From a bacterium (GTDB lineage Bacteria > Desulfobacterota > GWC2-55-46 > S146-80 > JALXFI01): DNA of 8,711 bases. The position numbers and the translations under genes are program-made. Location: NCBI GenBank assembly GCA_027069035.1, contig JALXFI010000039.1:1-8711 (forward strand), written 5' to 3'. Position 1 is the first letter of the stretch. The number at the start of each line of letters is the position of its first letter. Shown piece after piece: positions 1 to 6,721 of this stretch. A model generated the notes under the pieces. That model did not search any database and was not told the origin of the DNA. It saw nothing but the letters and a program-made list of their open reading frames with translations.

Positions 1-109
1 TTCGGGCTAGACCTATCTTACATCCCTTACCACCGATGACCCAAATACCCCTCAGGACGACAGATTTGTCGGCAGCAGCGTTACAAGGTTTGTTCACGAT
101 GACCCGGCA

Positions 110-3100
110 GTGGTTGATTACAGTCCTTCATCAGATTATTATGTCTATGACTATCTTGTCGGAGGCCGTATCAACGGCGCTCCCACACAGGGTTATGTAA
201 TATATTTCCCCGGGCATAAATACATCAAGTGTCAGAATACAGGCACTCAGGACATACCGGAAAGGATCATTAAATTAAACTTCGATTCGGCGCTTGCCTC
301 AAACACCGTTGTGTCGCTTGAGCTTGTCCATCCTTACTGCACCGCAGGCTCTTGCCCCAAGGCGACCTTTGACCTTAGCACAGGTTATGGAACTTCGGCG
401 GTGGACAGCTATGCATATGTGGATATGGACTCTGCAAGTTACGATGCTGCCACACATACCTTGAGCAATGTTGTCGTAGGCAACAAGACGAGCGCGAGTC
501 TCCATGTGGTTGACCTTGTGACGGAGTTTCCGGGCAATACGGGAGTTCAGCTTACGGATATTCTGGACATATCGGACAGTTCCAATATATTTACGGTCTG
601 TTCGCCTAATTCAGGAAGCGCCGCCTCATGTTCCGGCGCAGGCATTAATACCGACAGTGTTACATTTACCTTTTCAGGCAATGATATAGCTACGGAAGAC
701 CCATTGAATAAGGATGTTACCGTGGAGATTTTGCACAGCGGGTGTACTCAGGGGTATGACTGTCCGAGCGCTACCTTCAACCTTTCATCAGGCACTCAGA
801 CGGCCTCAAGGTCTGATGGAGGAGGCCTCATATACCTTGATATGTCAAGCGCTTCATATAGTTATAACTCCGGTACATCTACAGGGACGCTCTCGGGTGT
901 CAAAATAGGCGATATTGCCTCTGATTGTTCGGCTACAACCATCGATGATATATATGTTGATTTTCCGGGAACGGCCATCCTTGACTCCATTGACAATATA
1001 TCAAAGAGTGAGAATATATGCGCTCCGGCCTCTCAGAGTCAGGCAAAATGTTCGGGTACAACAACATCTTCTACAAGCTGCCCTGAAGGCACATTCCAGA
1101 TAGGCGGAAGCAAGGTTTCCGACGATGACGGGGTGCTCAAGGTCGATATGTCGTCTTCACAGTTCTCCGGTGACAGCAAGAAGCTTGAAAGGATAAAGAT
1201 AAAGAACATTGGGTGTGATAATCTTTATATAACGTCCATGCAGATTGAATTTCCGGACGGAAGCAGCACACTTAATAAATTCAAGAAGGCTAAAGAGGGC
1301 AGCAATAATATTTGTGACCCAAATCCTGATGTGGATAACAGCCCTGCAACGTGCACGCCGTCTTCTCCTTATCATATAGGAAACCTTAACCAGCAGAAGG
1401 AGATAAAACTTGAGTTTAAGGATCCGCACAACAACACCGGAGTTGTAAAGGCGCAGGTGGGTTATCAGTGTGATGACGGCACCAGTTGTACAATAGGAGG
1501 AGGGAGTTCATCATCATTTTCATATACGCTATCTTCAGCCCTTAGCTGCAGTTTCAATTATAACTTCGGCTCTTTTACAAGCACGTGCGACCTTGACTGG
1601 AACAATTCAAATACATGCGGTATAAAGTATATACTTAACACGCTCCTTGCGCTCAAGTACCAGATCGTAACAAATGAGTTCAGCAAGACCCAGGCGGTGG
1701 TTAAGGATGATATACTCTATAAGGCAAGCTATGATTACCCGACATACAGGGGACACCTTAAGATGATAAAGGTGCCGACCGATACACAAACTGCAGCCGT
1801 TGAGGTATGGGATGCGGCGGACTACATGCCTGCGGCGGGTGTATCGGGTTTTCCTACAGCACCTGAGCAGGACCATACGGTTACAAACAATTTAAGGTAT
1901 ATCTTTACGCGCGACTCCGACGGCGCCTCTGCAAATGTATTGACCTTTGATTCAACCAACAAGGCCGCCTTACAGAGTCTGCTTGGCACATCCACACAGA
2001 CAGACGCCGAGATACTTATAAACACGATAAGAGGGAGGAAAGACGCATCCCTTACAGACCCCGACGGCACGGATGAGCTTACCGACAAGCTATGGGCGAT
2101 AGAGGACTCTACACCGGCGCTTATGCTCCGCTCCATGCTTGCAGGGTCCACCACAAGGGACCGCATACTCTTTGCGGGCGCTGATGACGGTATGCTCCAT
2201 GCCTTCTGGGGCGGCTCGTGGGATAGTGGCCAGCAGAAATATACGGACGGTGATGGAGAGGAGATATGGGCATATATACCTTATTCACTTCTTCCCGAAC
2301 TTGCAAATCAGCCGTTTGAGCCCGACCCTCAGGATTTCAGCACATTTGAGCCTGCTGTAAGTGTCGACGGCTCTCCTGCCCTTGGTGATTTTCTTGTTGA
2401 TCCGGACGCCGACGGCAACTATGAATGGAGAACGTATCTTGTTGAAACGGCAATGGTAAAGAATGTGAATGAAGGTATCATCTTCTCTATGGATGTTACC
2501 GACCCTTACAGTCCGAGTGTCCTCTGGGAGTATAAGTATAACGATACAGGGACAGGTCTGTGCGATGGCACTGAAAGAAACTGTAATATGGGCAACTCAA
2601 AGGGGGTTGCCATAGGCAGGGTTCAGGTCGGAACAAAGATACAGTCTCTTGTGTTTATTACATCAAGCTGGATAAAGAAGAAGAATCCTCAGGACTATAC
2701 TCAGGATTGTGATGTTAACCCATCCGGTTGTGTCTATGGCGTAAGCGCCTATGCAATCGACCTCCTTAACGGTGATATTATATGGGAGACAAAATTGCCG
2801 TACACAGGAGATGCGGTGGGTATAAACGATACGCCGGCCATACCTTCGCTTATGGATATAGACAATAACGGCACCCATGACTATGTTATCTTTGGTGATT
2901 TTCAGGGCAGGCTCTGGGCGCTAAGGACAACCGACGGAGAGAGCCTTGCTGGCACAGATGTCAATGGCGATTACAAACCTGTTTTTGAAGTACAGGGTGT
3001 TGATATTAACGGACAGCTTGACGGCAACCCTGTTGGAGCGGCGGAACCCATAGGCGCATCTGTGTCGGTATATCGTAATATTGTGGTCTTTGGAACAGGC

Positions 3101-3556
3101 GGCGCCGATTATGCAAGCGACACATCAGTGTACCACCTTTTTACTATATCCATTAATCCAAGCGGCGGTTATACACTGATAAATGTATATACAACCGATG
3201 CAGGAGAAAAGATATGGGGCAAGCCTGTGATAGATAAATATCTTAATATTTATGTAGGGACGGCCAAGGACTATTATTCTCTTGTGAGCGATGTCTCAAC
3301 GCTTAATAGTCAGGGACGCATTACCATTGTTTCCCTTAAAACAGGTTCGGTAACAAATATCACCGACGATTCAGGCAATGAATGGTTCCAGGGCGGTTTT
3401 GTCGGTGGTATCGATCTTGACAACAGGCATGCCTATGCCGTGACATTCAGTGCCTCAGGTTCTACCCAGAATACCATACAGATAGGCGGAGAGGTCTTTA
3501 CGCCTACTATAAGTACGGAGAACCCGTTTAAGGTGCTCTGGTGGAAGAAATTTTAG
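110..3556 (+). CDS. pilY1: PilY1-type type IV pilus tip/biogenesis protein (5' end unresolved)
   Basis: PilY1 proteins sit at the pilus tip, promote pilus extension against PilT retraction and act in Ca2+-dependent adhesion. The C-terminal half carries the family's beta-propeller signatures (numbering from GTG 110): YPTYRGHLKM near 544-553, LWAIEDSTPALM near 661-672, FAGADDGMLHAF at 688-699, GEEIWAYIPYSLLPEL at 716-731, VDGSPALGDF at 752-761, and the metal-loop-like DIDNNGTHD at 916-924 followed by YVIFGDFQGRLW. The N-terminal part has GYVIYFPGHKY (28-38) and, far downstream, CGIKYILNTLLAL (503-515). Between them lies an insert of cysteine-bearing tandem repeats. No von Willebrand A domain or signal peptide is visible, so the N-terminus is missing. 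GTG 110 is only the first possible start: no convincing Shine-Dalgarno precedes it, and family-like sequence (DDRFVGSSVTRFVHDDPAV) reads through it from position 11, just after an in-frame TAG at 8-10. The gene is therefore 5'-incomplete, frameshifted or interrupted. Family identity is secure; the start is not. Confidence 0.88.
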   Translation: MVDYSPSSDYYVYDYLVGGRINGAPTQGYVIYFPGHKYIKCQNTGTQDIPERIIKLNFDSALASNTVVSLELVHPYCTAGSCPKATFDLSTGYGTSAVDSYAYVDMDSASYDAATHTLSNVVVGNKTSASLHVVDLVTEFPGNTGVQLTDILDISDSSNIFTVCSPNSGSAASCSGAGINTDSVTFTFSGNDIATEDPLNKDVTVEILHSGCTQGYDCPSATFNLSSGTQTASRSDGGGLIYLDMSSASYSYNSGTSTGTLSGVKIGDIASDCSATTIDDIYVDFPGTAILDSIDNISKSENICAPASQSQAKCSGTTTSSTSCPEGTFQIGGSKVSDDDGVLKVDMSSSQFSGDSKKLERIKIKNIGCDNLYITSMQIEFPDGSSTLNKFKKAKEGSNNICDPNPDVDNSPATCTPSSPYHIGNLNQQKEIKLEFKDPHNNTGVVKAQVGYQCDDGTSCTIGGGSSSSFSYTLSSALSCSFNYNFGSFTSTCDLDWNNSNTCGIKYILNTLLALKYQIVTNEFSKTQAVVKDDILYKASYDYPTYRGHLKMIKVPTDTQTAAVEVWDAADYMPAAGVSGFPTAPEQDHTVTNNLRYIFTRDSDGASANVLTFDSTNKAALQSLLGTSTQTDAEILINTIRGRKDASLTDPDGTDELTDKLWAIEDSTPALMLRSMLAGSTTRDRILFAGADDGMLHAFWGGSWDSGQQKYTDGDGEEIWAYIPYSLLPELANQPFEPDPQDFSTFEPAVSVDGSPALGDFLVDPDADGNYEWRTYLVETAMVKNVNEGIIFSMDVTDPYSPSVLWEYKYNDTGTGLCDGTERNCNMGNSKGVAIGRVQVGTKIQSLVFITSSWIKKKNPQDYTQDCDVNPSGCVYGVSAYAIDLLNGDIIWETKLPYTGDAVGINDTPAIPSLMDIDNNGTHDYVIFGDFQGRLWALRTTDGESLAGTDVNGDYKPVFEVQGVDINGQLDGNPVGAAEPIGASVSVYRNIVVFGTGGADYASDTSVYHLFTISINPSGGYTLINVYTTDAGEKIWGKPVIDKYLNIYVGTAKDYYSLVSDVSTLNSQGRITIVSLKTGSVTNITDDSGNEWFQGGFVGGIDLDNRHAYAVTFSASGSTQNTIQIGGEVFTPTISTENPFKVLWWKKF
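266..1492 (+). repeat. Tandem cysteine-bearing protein repeats within PilY1 (two full units plus two half units)
   Basis: I aligned these diverged units by eye. Unit 1 is residues about 53-182 and unit 2 about 183-316. Residues about 317-416 resemble the second half of a unit, and about 425-461 resemble the first half again. The first-half signature is a beta-strand pattern (IIKLNF / VTFTFSG / EIKLEF) leading to C-x4-C or C-x5-C (CTAGSC, CTQGYDC, CDDGTSC). The second-half signature is CPxxTF, then a D-M-x-S pattern (VDMDSASY, LDMSSASY, VDMSSSQF), an FPG or FPD turn (TEFPG, VDFPG, IEFPD), then (I)C-x-P and a closing Cys (CSP, ICAP, ICDP). The repeats show at protein level; the DNA has diverged, so the duplication is old. 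Paired cysteines suggest disulfide-stapled extracellular beta-domains, which is inference. Confidence 0.75.
2855..2881 (+). other. EF-hand-like Ca2+-binding loop in the PilY1 C-terminal propeller
   Basis: Codes for DIDNNGTHD (PilY1 residues 916-924), with Asp at loop positions 1, 3 and 9, Asn at 5 and Gly at 6. This matches the DxNxDGxxD-type loop of Pseudomonas PilY1, where calcium binding controls pilus extension versus retraction. The following YVIFGDFQGRLW is the usual flanking strand. Calcium binding in this protein is inferred from the conserved pattern. Confidence 0.65.
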
Positions 3557-3560
3557 GTGG
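3555..3560 (+). promoter_or_regulatory. Shine-Dalgarno of the fimT-like gene, overlapping the pilY1 stop
   Basis: AGGTGG begins inside the TAG stop of pilY1 and lies 5 bases before ATG 3566. It decides between that ATG and the in-frame GTG at 3557, which falls inside the AGGTGG motif itself. The overlap implies translational coupling of pilY1 and the pseudopilin. Confidence 0.65.
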
Positions 3561-3565
3561 TCTCT

Positions 3566-4234
3566 ATGTGGAATAATAAGGGTATGACGCTGCTTGAGCT
3601 TATGCTCACGATTACGATAATAGCCATACTTGCGGCTGTTGCCGTGCCCACCATATTCTATAACTGGAACCGAGAGGGCGAGGTTGCAAGCGCTTCAAGG
3701 AACCTTCTGGATGACCTTAAATGGGCGCAGTCGGAGGCCCAGAAACAGGGAAACATGGAACTCTCGGGAGGGCAGTTGATCAACAGGCGTATATTTGTGG
3801 TCTTTGATGCACCGAACAATACTTACAGTGTGTGGAGGTGGGAGGATGAGGACGGTGACAACATACCTGAGACGGGTGAGCTTGGCCCTACATTTAATAA
3901 TCCCAATAATGACGCTGCGATTAAGACGGAGCAGCTTGATGACGGCGTGAGTTTCGGTTCAAGTGCGGATGTCGATAAGACGGCCTGCAATAATGCGAGC
4001 GGAGCGCCATCAGGGGCGATAGTCAATCTTTCTGCGGCATCAACATTTCCGCCATGCAGCAGTCTGCCCTGCATACAGTTTGATTCAAAGGGTTTTATAA
4101 GAGGGCAGTCAGGAGATATCGTTATATACCTTACAAACAACCAATACAATTATGCAATAACGACAAACGGCGTGGCAGGGATATTGAGGATGTGTAAATG
4201 GGTTGCGGGAAGCTGGCAGATGAGTCTTGAATAG
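3566..4234 (+). CDS. FimT/GspH-type minor pseudopilin
   Basis: Minor pilins of this family help prime pilus assembly and, with PilY1, form the tip complex; FimT homologues also bind DNA in some competent bacteria. The protein starts MWNNKG|MTLLELMLTITII: a short positively charged leader, Gly before the prepilin peptidase (PilD) site, the conserved Glu at mature position 5, and a hydrophobic helix to about residue 32. Next comes the typical LLDDLKWAQSEAQKQG segment (47-62), then a beta-rich head with FDSKGFIRG (172-180) and a C-terminal AITTNGVAGILRMCKW. A DEDGDNIPETGE loop (94-105) resembles an acidic metal-binding turn. Four cysteines (141, 164, 169, 210) could form disulfides. At 222 residues it is somewhat longer than a typical FimT. 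ATG 3566 is chosen over GTG 3557 because of the AGGTGG at correct spacing and the compact leader. It is tightly linked to pilY1. I leave the symbol blank because FimT, FimU and GspH-like paralogues cannot be separated by eye. Confidence 0.88.
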   Translation: MWNNKGMTLLELMLTITIIAILAAVAVPTIFYNWNREGEVASASRNLLDDLKWAQSEAQKQGNMELSGGQLINRRIFVVFDAPNNTYSVWRWEDEDGDNIPETGELGPTFNNPNNDAAIKTEQLDDGVSFGSSADVDKTACNNASGAPSGAIVNLSAASTFPPCSSLPCIQFDSKGFIRGQSGDIVIYLTNNQYNYAITTNGVAGILRMCKWVAGSWQMSLE

Positions 4235-4274
4235 TTGTTTGTCTTTAGAAAATATGATTGATGTTATTATAAAG

Positions 4275-5228
4275 ATGTTAAAAGGAAATACATTTAAGAT
4301 ACCGGGTGTCGTCTTTCTGCTCCTGGTCCTGTTTACTGCTTGTTCACAGAGGGAAGAGACGGATACCTTGGTCGGCAAAGCTTCAAAGAACTTAGAGAAA
4401 TCTCAGCACAACACTATTGATGCGAAGAATAATTTAATAGAGGCAAGAGGAGGTGTTTATTTAAGGATTTTTCCGGAAAACCCGATAAAAGGAAATATAA
4501 TCTCGCTTAAGGTCTCAGGCCTGGATAAATCTGCTGTCAGGTACATTTGGTATGTTAATGGAAGTGAGATACCGGATATGAATAGTTCGGTTCTGGAATA
4601 CGATGAGATAGAAAAAGGCGATCAGATTATGGCGGAGGCGGTTTCAGGGGGGGTAACGTATTCATCCGAAACGGTGACGGTACAAAATACGCCGCCTTAT
4701 ATAAGAAGCGCATGGATACTCCCTAAATATCCTGTGAGGGATTCTACCTTAAAGGCCGAAGCAGAAGTCTTTGATGCCGACGGTGACAAGGTTCAAATAG
4801 GTTATGAATGGTATCTTAACGGGGAGCTTGTTCAGGATGGCGGCACGGCATCTTATAAAGGAGAGTTTTCAAGGGGCGATACCATTAGGGTAAGATTTGT
4901 GCCTGATGATGAAGAAGCATACGGGGCGCCTGTTTATAGGGAGATAACCATAAAGAATTCACCCCCGGTTGTAAAGAATCTTTTATCGGGTTCTGTAATC
5001 GAAGGTGATATGTATTATGCAAGTGTTGATGCTTCAGACCCTGACGGGGACGAGCTCAGCTATAGCCTTGAAGGTGCCCCTGTAAATATGAGTATAGATG
5101 AACATACAGGGAAGATATCATGGGAGATACCCGGGAGAGAGGAAAGACATGAGGTTGTGGTGAGGGTCGTTGATTCAAAAGGGGCGGAGAGCATATTGAC
5201 TATACCTTTTGTATCCAATAAAAAATAA
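4275..5228 (+). CDS. Lipoprotein with two Ig-like domains and a C-terminal cadherin-like (He_PIG/dystroglycan-type) domain
   Basis: I do not recognise a named gene. The N-terminus MLKGNTFKIPGVVFLLLVLFTAC is a lipoprotein signal: basic n-region, hydrophobic core and lipobox F-T-A-C with Cys23 (F at -3 is tolerated but not ideal). Ser at +2 favours the outer membrane. After a polar linker (24-60) come two similar Ig-like units. Residues about 62-140 contain YIWYVNG...GDQI...VTVQNTPP, and about 141-230 contain YEWYLNG...GDTI...ITIKNSPP, so they look like an internal duplication. Residues about 229-312 resemble a cadherin-like domain, with DASDPDGDELSYSLEG and a later GKISWEIPG and VVVRVVDSKG. 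Acidic turns DADGDK and DPDGDE could bind calcium. In-frame alternative starts are ATG 4254 and TTG 4227; the latter overlaps the pseudopilin stop. None has a strong Shine-Dalgarno, and ATG 4275 gives the best signal peptide. Adjacency to pilY1/fimT suggests a surface or periplasmic role linked to the pilus, which is inference. Confidence 0.8.
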   Translation: MLKGNTFKIPGVVFLLLVLFTACSQREETDTLVGKASKNLEKSQHNTIDAKNNLIEARGGVYLRIFPENPIKGNIISLKVSGLDKSAVRYIWYVNGSEIPDMNSSVLEYDEIEKGDQIMAEAVSGGVTYSSETVTVQNTPPYIRSAWILPKYPVRDSTLKAEAEVFDADGDKVQIGYEWYLNGELVQDGGTASYKGEFSRGDTIRVRFVPDDEEAYGAPVYREITIKNSPPVVKNLLSGSVIEGDMYYASVDASDPDGDELSYSLEGAPVNMSIDEHTGKISWEIPGREERHEVVVRVVDSKGAESILTIPFVSNKK

Positions 5229-5251
5229 TTTTATATAAATTATATATAAAA
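5229..5251. repeat. AT-only inverted repeat after the lipoprotein gene
   Basis: TTTTATATA (5229-5237) and TATATAAAA (5243-5251) form a 9-bp perfect stem with a 5-base loop, starting right after the TAA stop. With no G:C pair and no clear T-tract behind it, it is a poor intrinsic terminator. It may simply reflect AT richness, or it may slow RNA decay at the end of the adhesin block. Confidence 0.35.
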
Positions 5252-5274
5252 GATTAAAAAATATTATAATTTAC

Positions 5275-5303
5275 TTGACAAAGGATTATTTTTATTATAG
5301 CTT
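5275..5303 (+). promoter_or_regulatory. Candidate sigma-70 promoter for the HTH-pilMNOP block
   Basis: A perfect TTGACA -35 box lies at 5275-5280 in the 130-base spacer before the HTH gene. The -10 box is less clear: TATAGC at 5296-5301 (15-base spacer) or TAGCTT at 5298-5303 (17-base spacer). Either would leave a leader of roughly 50 bases before GTG 5359. It lies in the only sizeable gap between the adhesin block and the pilM block, where a promoter is expected. Confidence 0.5.
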
Positions 5304-5358
5304 CATTTTGAGAAGTGGAGTGCGGTTTTTGTAGTTTTGTAATGCAGAGAAATTAAAT

Positions 5359-5562
5359 GTGAAGAACAATAAAAACAACCTTAAGAAGATTAGAGAAGAA
5401 CGCTTAATAAGCAAGGCTGAACTTGCAAGAAAGGCAGGCATATCTCCGATAACGGTTGACCGCATTGAAAAGGGATATGGATGCAGGATGACCACAAAGA
5501 GGAGGCTTATCCGCGCGCTTGGTTTAAAACTTTCTGAGAAGGATAAGGTCTTTCTGGAATAG
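5359..5562 (+). CDS. Small XRE/Cro-type helix-turn-helix protein
   Basis: This 67-residue protein is almost entirely one HTH_3/XRE DNA-binding domain. LKKIREERLISKAELARKAG covers helix 1 and the start of the HTH, ISPITVDRIEKG is the recognition helix and turn, and TTKRRLIRALGLKLSEKD forms the last helices. There is no sensor or dimerisation domain, so it would bind DNA as a small dimer or modulate another factor. The start is GTG 5359; the ATG at 5357 is immediately followed by TGA. AGAGA at 5346-5350 is a modest ribosome-binding site. It lies 76 bases before pilM in the same direction, behind the candidate promoter, so it is probably co-transcribed with pilMNOP and may regulate it. That role is inferred from position. 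The protein is short but strongly family-like, so I regard it as a real gene. Confidence 0.85.
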   Translation: MKNNKNNLKKIREERLISKAELARKAGISPITVDRIEKGYGCRMTTKRRLIRALGLKLSEKDKVFLE

Positions 5563-5583
5563 ATATTATTAAGAGTTTAATTG

Positions 5584-5592
5584 TTAGACTAA
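5584..5592. promoter_or_regulatory. Short palindrome in the HTH-pilM spacer (possible operator)
   Basis: TTAG-A-CTAA is a perfect 4+4 dyad with one central base, lying 46 bases before pilM. Small XRE proteins often bind short dyads near their own operon. A dyad this short can occur by chance in AT-rich DNA, and I saw no second copy in front of the HTH gene, so this is only a candidate. Confidence 0.15.
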
Positions 5593-5638
5593 TATCGGTT
5601 CCAGTTACCAACAACCTTTTTTACTTAAACAAGATAAT

Positions 5639-6721
5639 ATGCTCAGTAGAAGGATATCTGATTTATTACCATTTGGCAGGAAAGATACATTTGCCCTTGA
5701 TATCGGCTCAAGCTCGATAAAGCTTGTTCAGCTAAAGGAGGGTAAGACCGGTTATTCTCTTGCCAAACTTGGCATGCTCACCCTGCCTCCCGAGGCCATT
5801 GTCGACGGTTCGATAATAGATGCGCCGACGGTAATTGATTCGATAAAGGGGCTCTGTAAGGACCAGAAGATTAAGACAAAGGACGTGGCATCATCCATAT
5901 CGGGTCATTCCGTTATTATAAAGAGGATAAACCTTCCCATTATGACCGAAGATGAACTTGCCGAATCCATCCAGTGGGAGGCGGAGCAGTATATACCTTT
6001 TGATATAAATGATGTTAATCTTGATTTTCAGATAGTAGGCGCCGACACGGAAGGCAAGGGTCAGATGGATGTATTGCTCGTTGCCTGCAAGAAAGAGGTT
6101 GTGAATGATTATACAAGTGTTATAAGAGAAGCGGATTTAAACCCCGTTGTGCTTGACATAGACTCATTTACACTTGAAAATATGTTTGAACTCAACTATC
6201 CTGTGCCTCAGGAAGAAAGTGTTGTGCTTGTAAATATTGGTGCGTCTGTGATGAATATAAACATACTTAAAGGGAGCCTTACATCGTTTACAAGGGATAT
6301 CTCTACAGGGGGGAACCGTTTTACCGAAGAGATACAAAAGGAATTGAACCTGAATTTTCAGGATGCGGAATCCATCAAGATCGGCAATGAGGTGGAAGGA
6401 AAGTCTCAAGAAGAGGTGGAGCCGGTTATCGGCAAGATCGTTAAGATGGTGGCATCAGAGGTTAAAAGGACGGTTGAATTCTTTCTTTCCACTGCAACGG
6501 AGGCTTCGATATCAAAGATATACCTTAGTGGCGGTTCTTCAAATATTAAGGGTTTGATAGACGTAATCCAGAATGCGACCGGAATATCCACAGAAGTGGT
6601 CAACCCGTTTAATAATATCGAATGTGATCCAAAGCACTTCGATGTTTCTTATATCAGCTCATTAGCTCCTTTTATGGCTGTCGGGATGGGCCTTGCCGTA
6701 AGAAAGGCGGGGGATAAATGA
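5639..6721 (+). CDS. pilM: PilM, actin-like cytoplasmic ATPase of the T4P alignment complex
   Basis: PilM is an FtsA/actin-like protein that lines the cytoplasmic face of the inner membrane, binds the N-terminal tail of PilN and couples the motor to the alignment complex. The actin-fold nucleotide motifs are visible: ALDIGSSSIKLVQLKEG (19-35, phosphate 1), VVLVNIGASVMNINILKG (195-212, phosphate 2), and YLSGGSSNIKGL (295-306, adenosine). Family-typical stretches include IQWEAEQYIPFDI (111-123) and FTRDISTGGNRFTEEIQKEL (217-236). At 360 residues it is the normal length. ATG 5639 has no strong Shine-Dalgarno, but nothing better lies downstream before the conserved core. Its TGA stop overlaps the pilN ATG. 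Identity is secure. Confidence 0.97.
   Translation: MLSRRISDLLPFGRKDTFALDIGSSSIKLVQLKEGKTGYSLAKLGMLTLPPEAIVDGSIIDAPTVIDSIKGLCKDQKIKTKDVASSISGHSVIIKRINLPIMTEDELAESIQWEAEQYIPFDINDVNLDFQIVGADTEGKGQMDVLLVACKKEVVNDYTSVIREADLNPVVLDIDSFTLENMFELNYPVPQEESVVLVNIGASVMNINILKGSLTSFTRDISTGGNRFTEEIQKELNLNFQDAESIKIGNEVEGKSQEEVEPVIGKIVKMVASEVKRTVEFFLSTATEASISKIYLSGGSSNIKGLIDVIQNATGISTEVVNPFNNIECDPKHFDVSYISSLAPFMAVGMGLAVRKAGDK

Noticed and set aside
8..10. TAG at 8-10 read as a recoded (amber) codon within pilY1
   Set aside because: TAG serves as the ordinary stop of at least four genes in the window, so a frameshift, real interruption or sequence error is more likely.
299..2878. Several open frames on the minus strand and in alternate plus frames inside pilY1
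   Set aside because: They are short, their translations are low-complexity or Arg/Ser/Leu-rich without family features, and they lie wholly inside a frame with clear PilY1 motifs.
4227..4274. TTG start of the lipoprotein gene overlapping the pseudopilin stop
   Set aside because: It would put sixteen extra residues before the signal peptide. ATG 4275 (or ATG 4254) gives a normal lipoprotein leader.
5295..5495. Minus-strand frame opposite the HTH gene
   Set aside because: It overlaps the well-supported XRE domain on the other strand and has no recognisable features.
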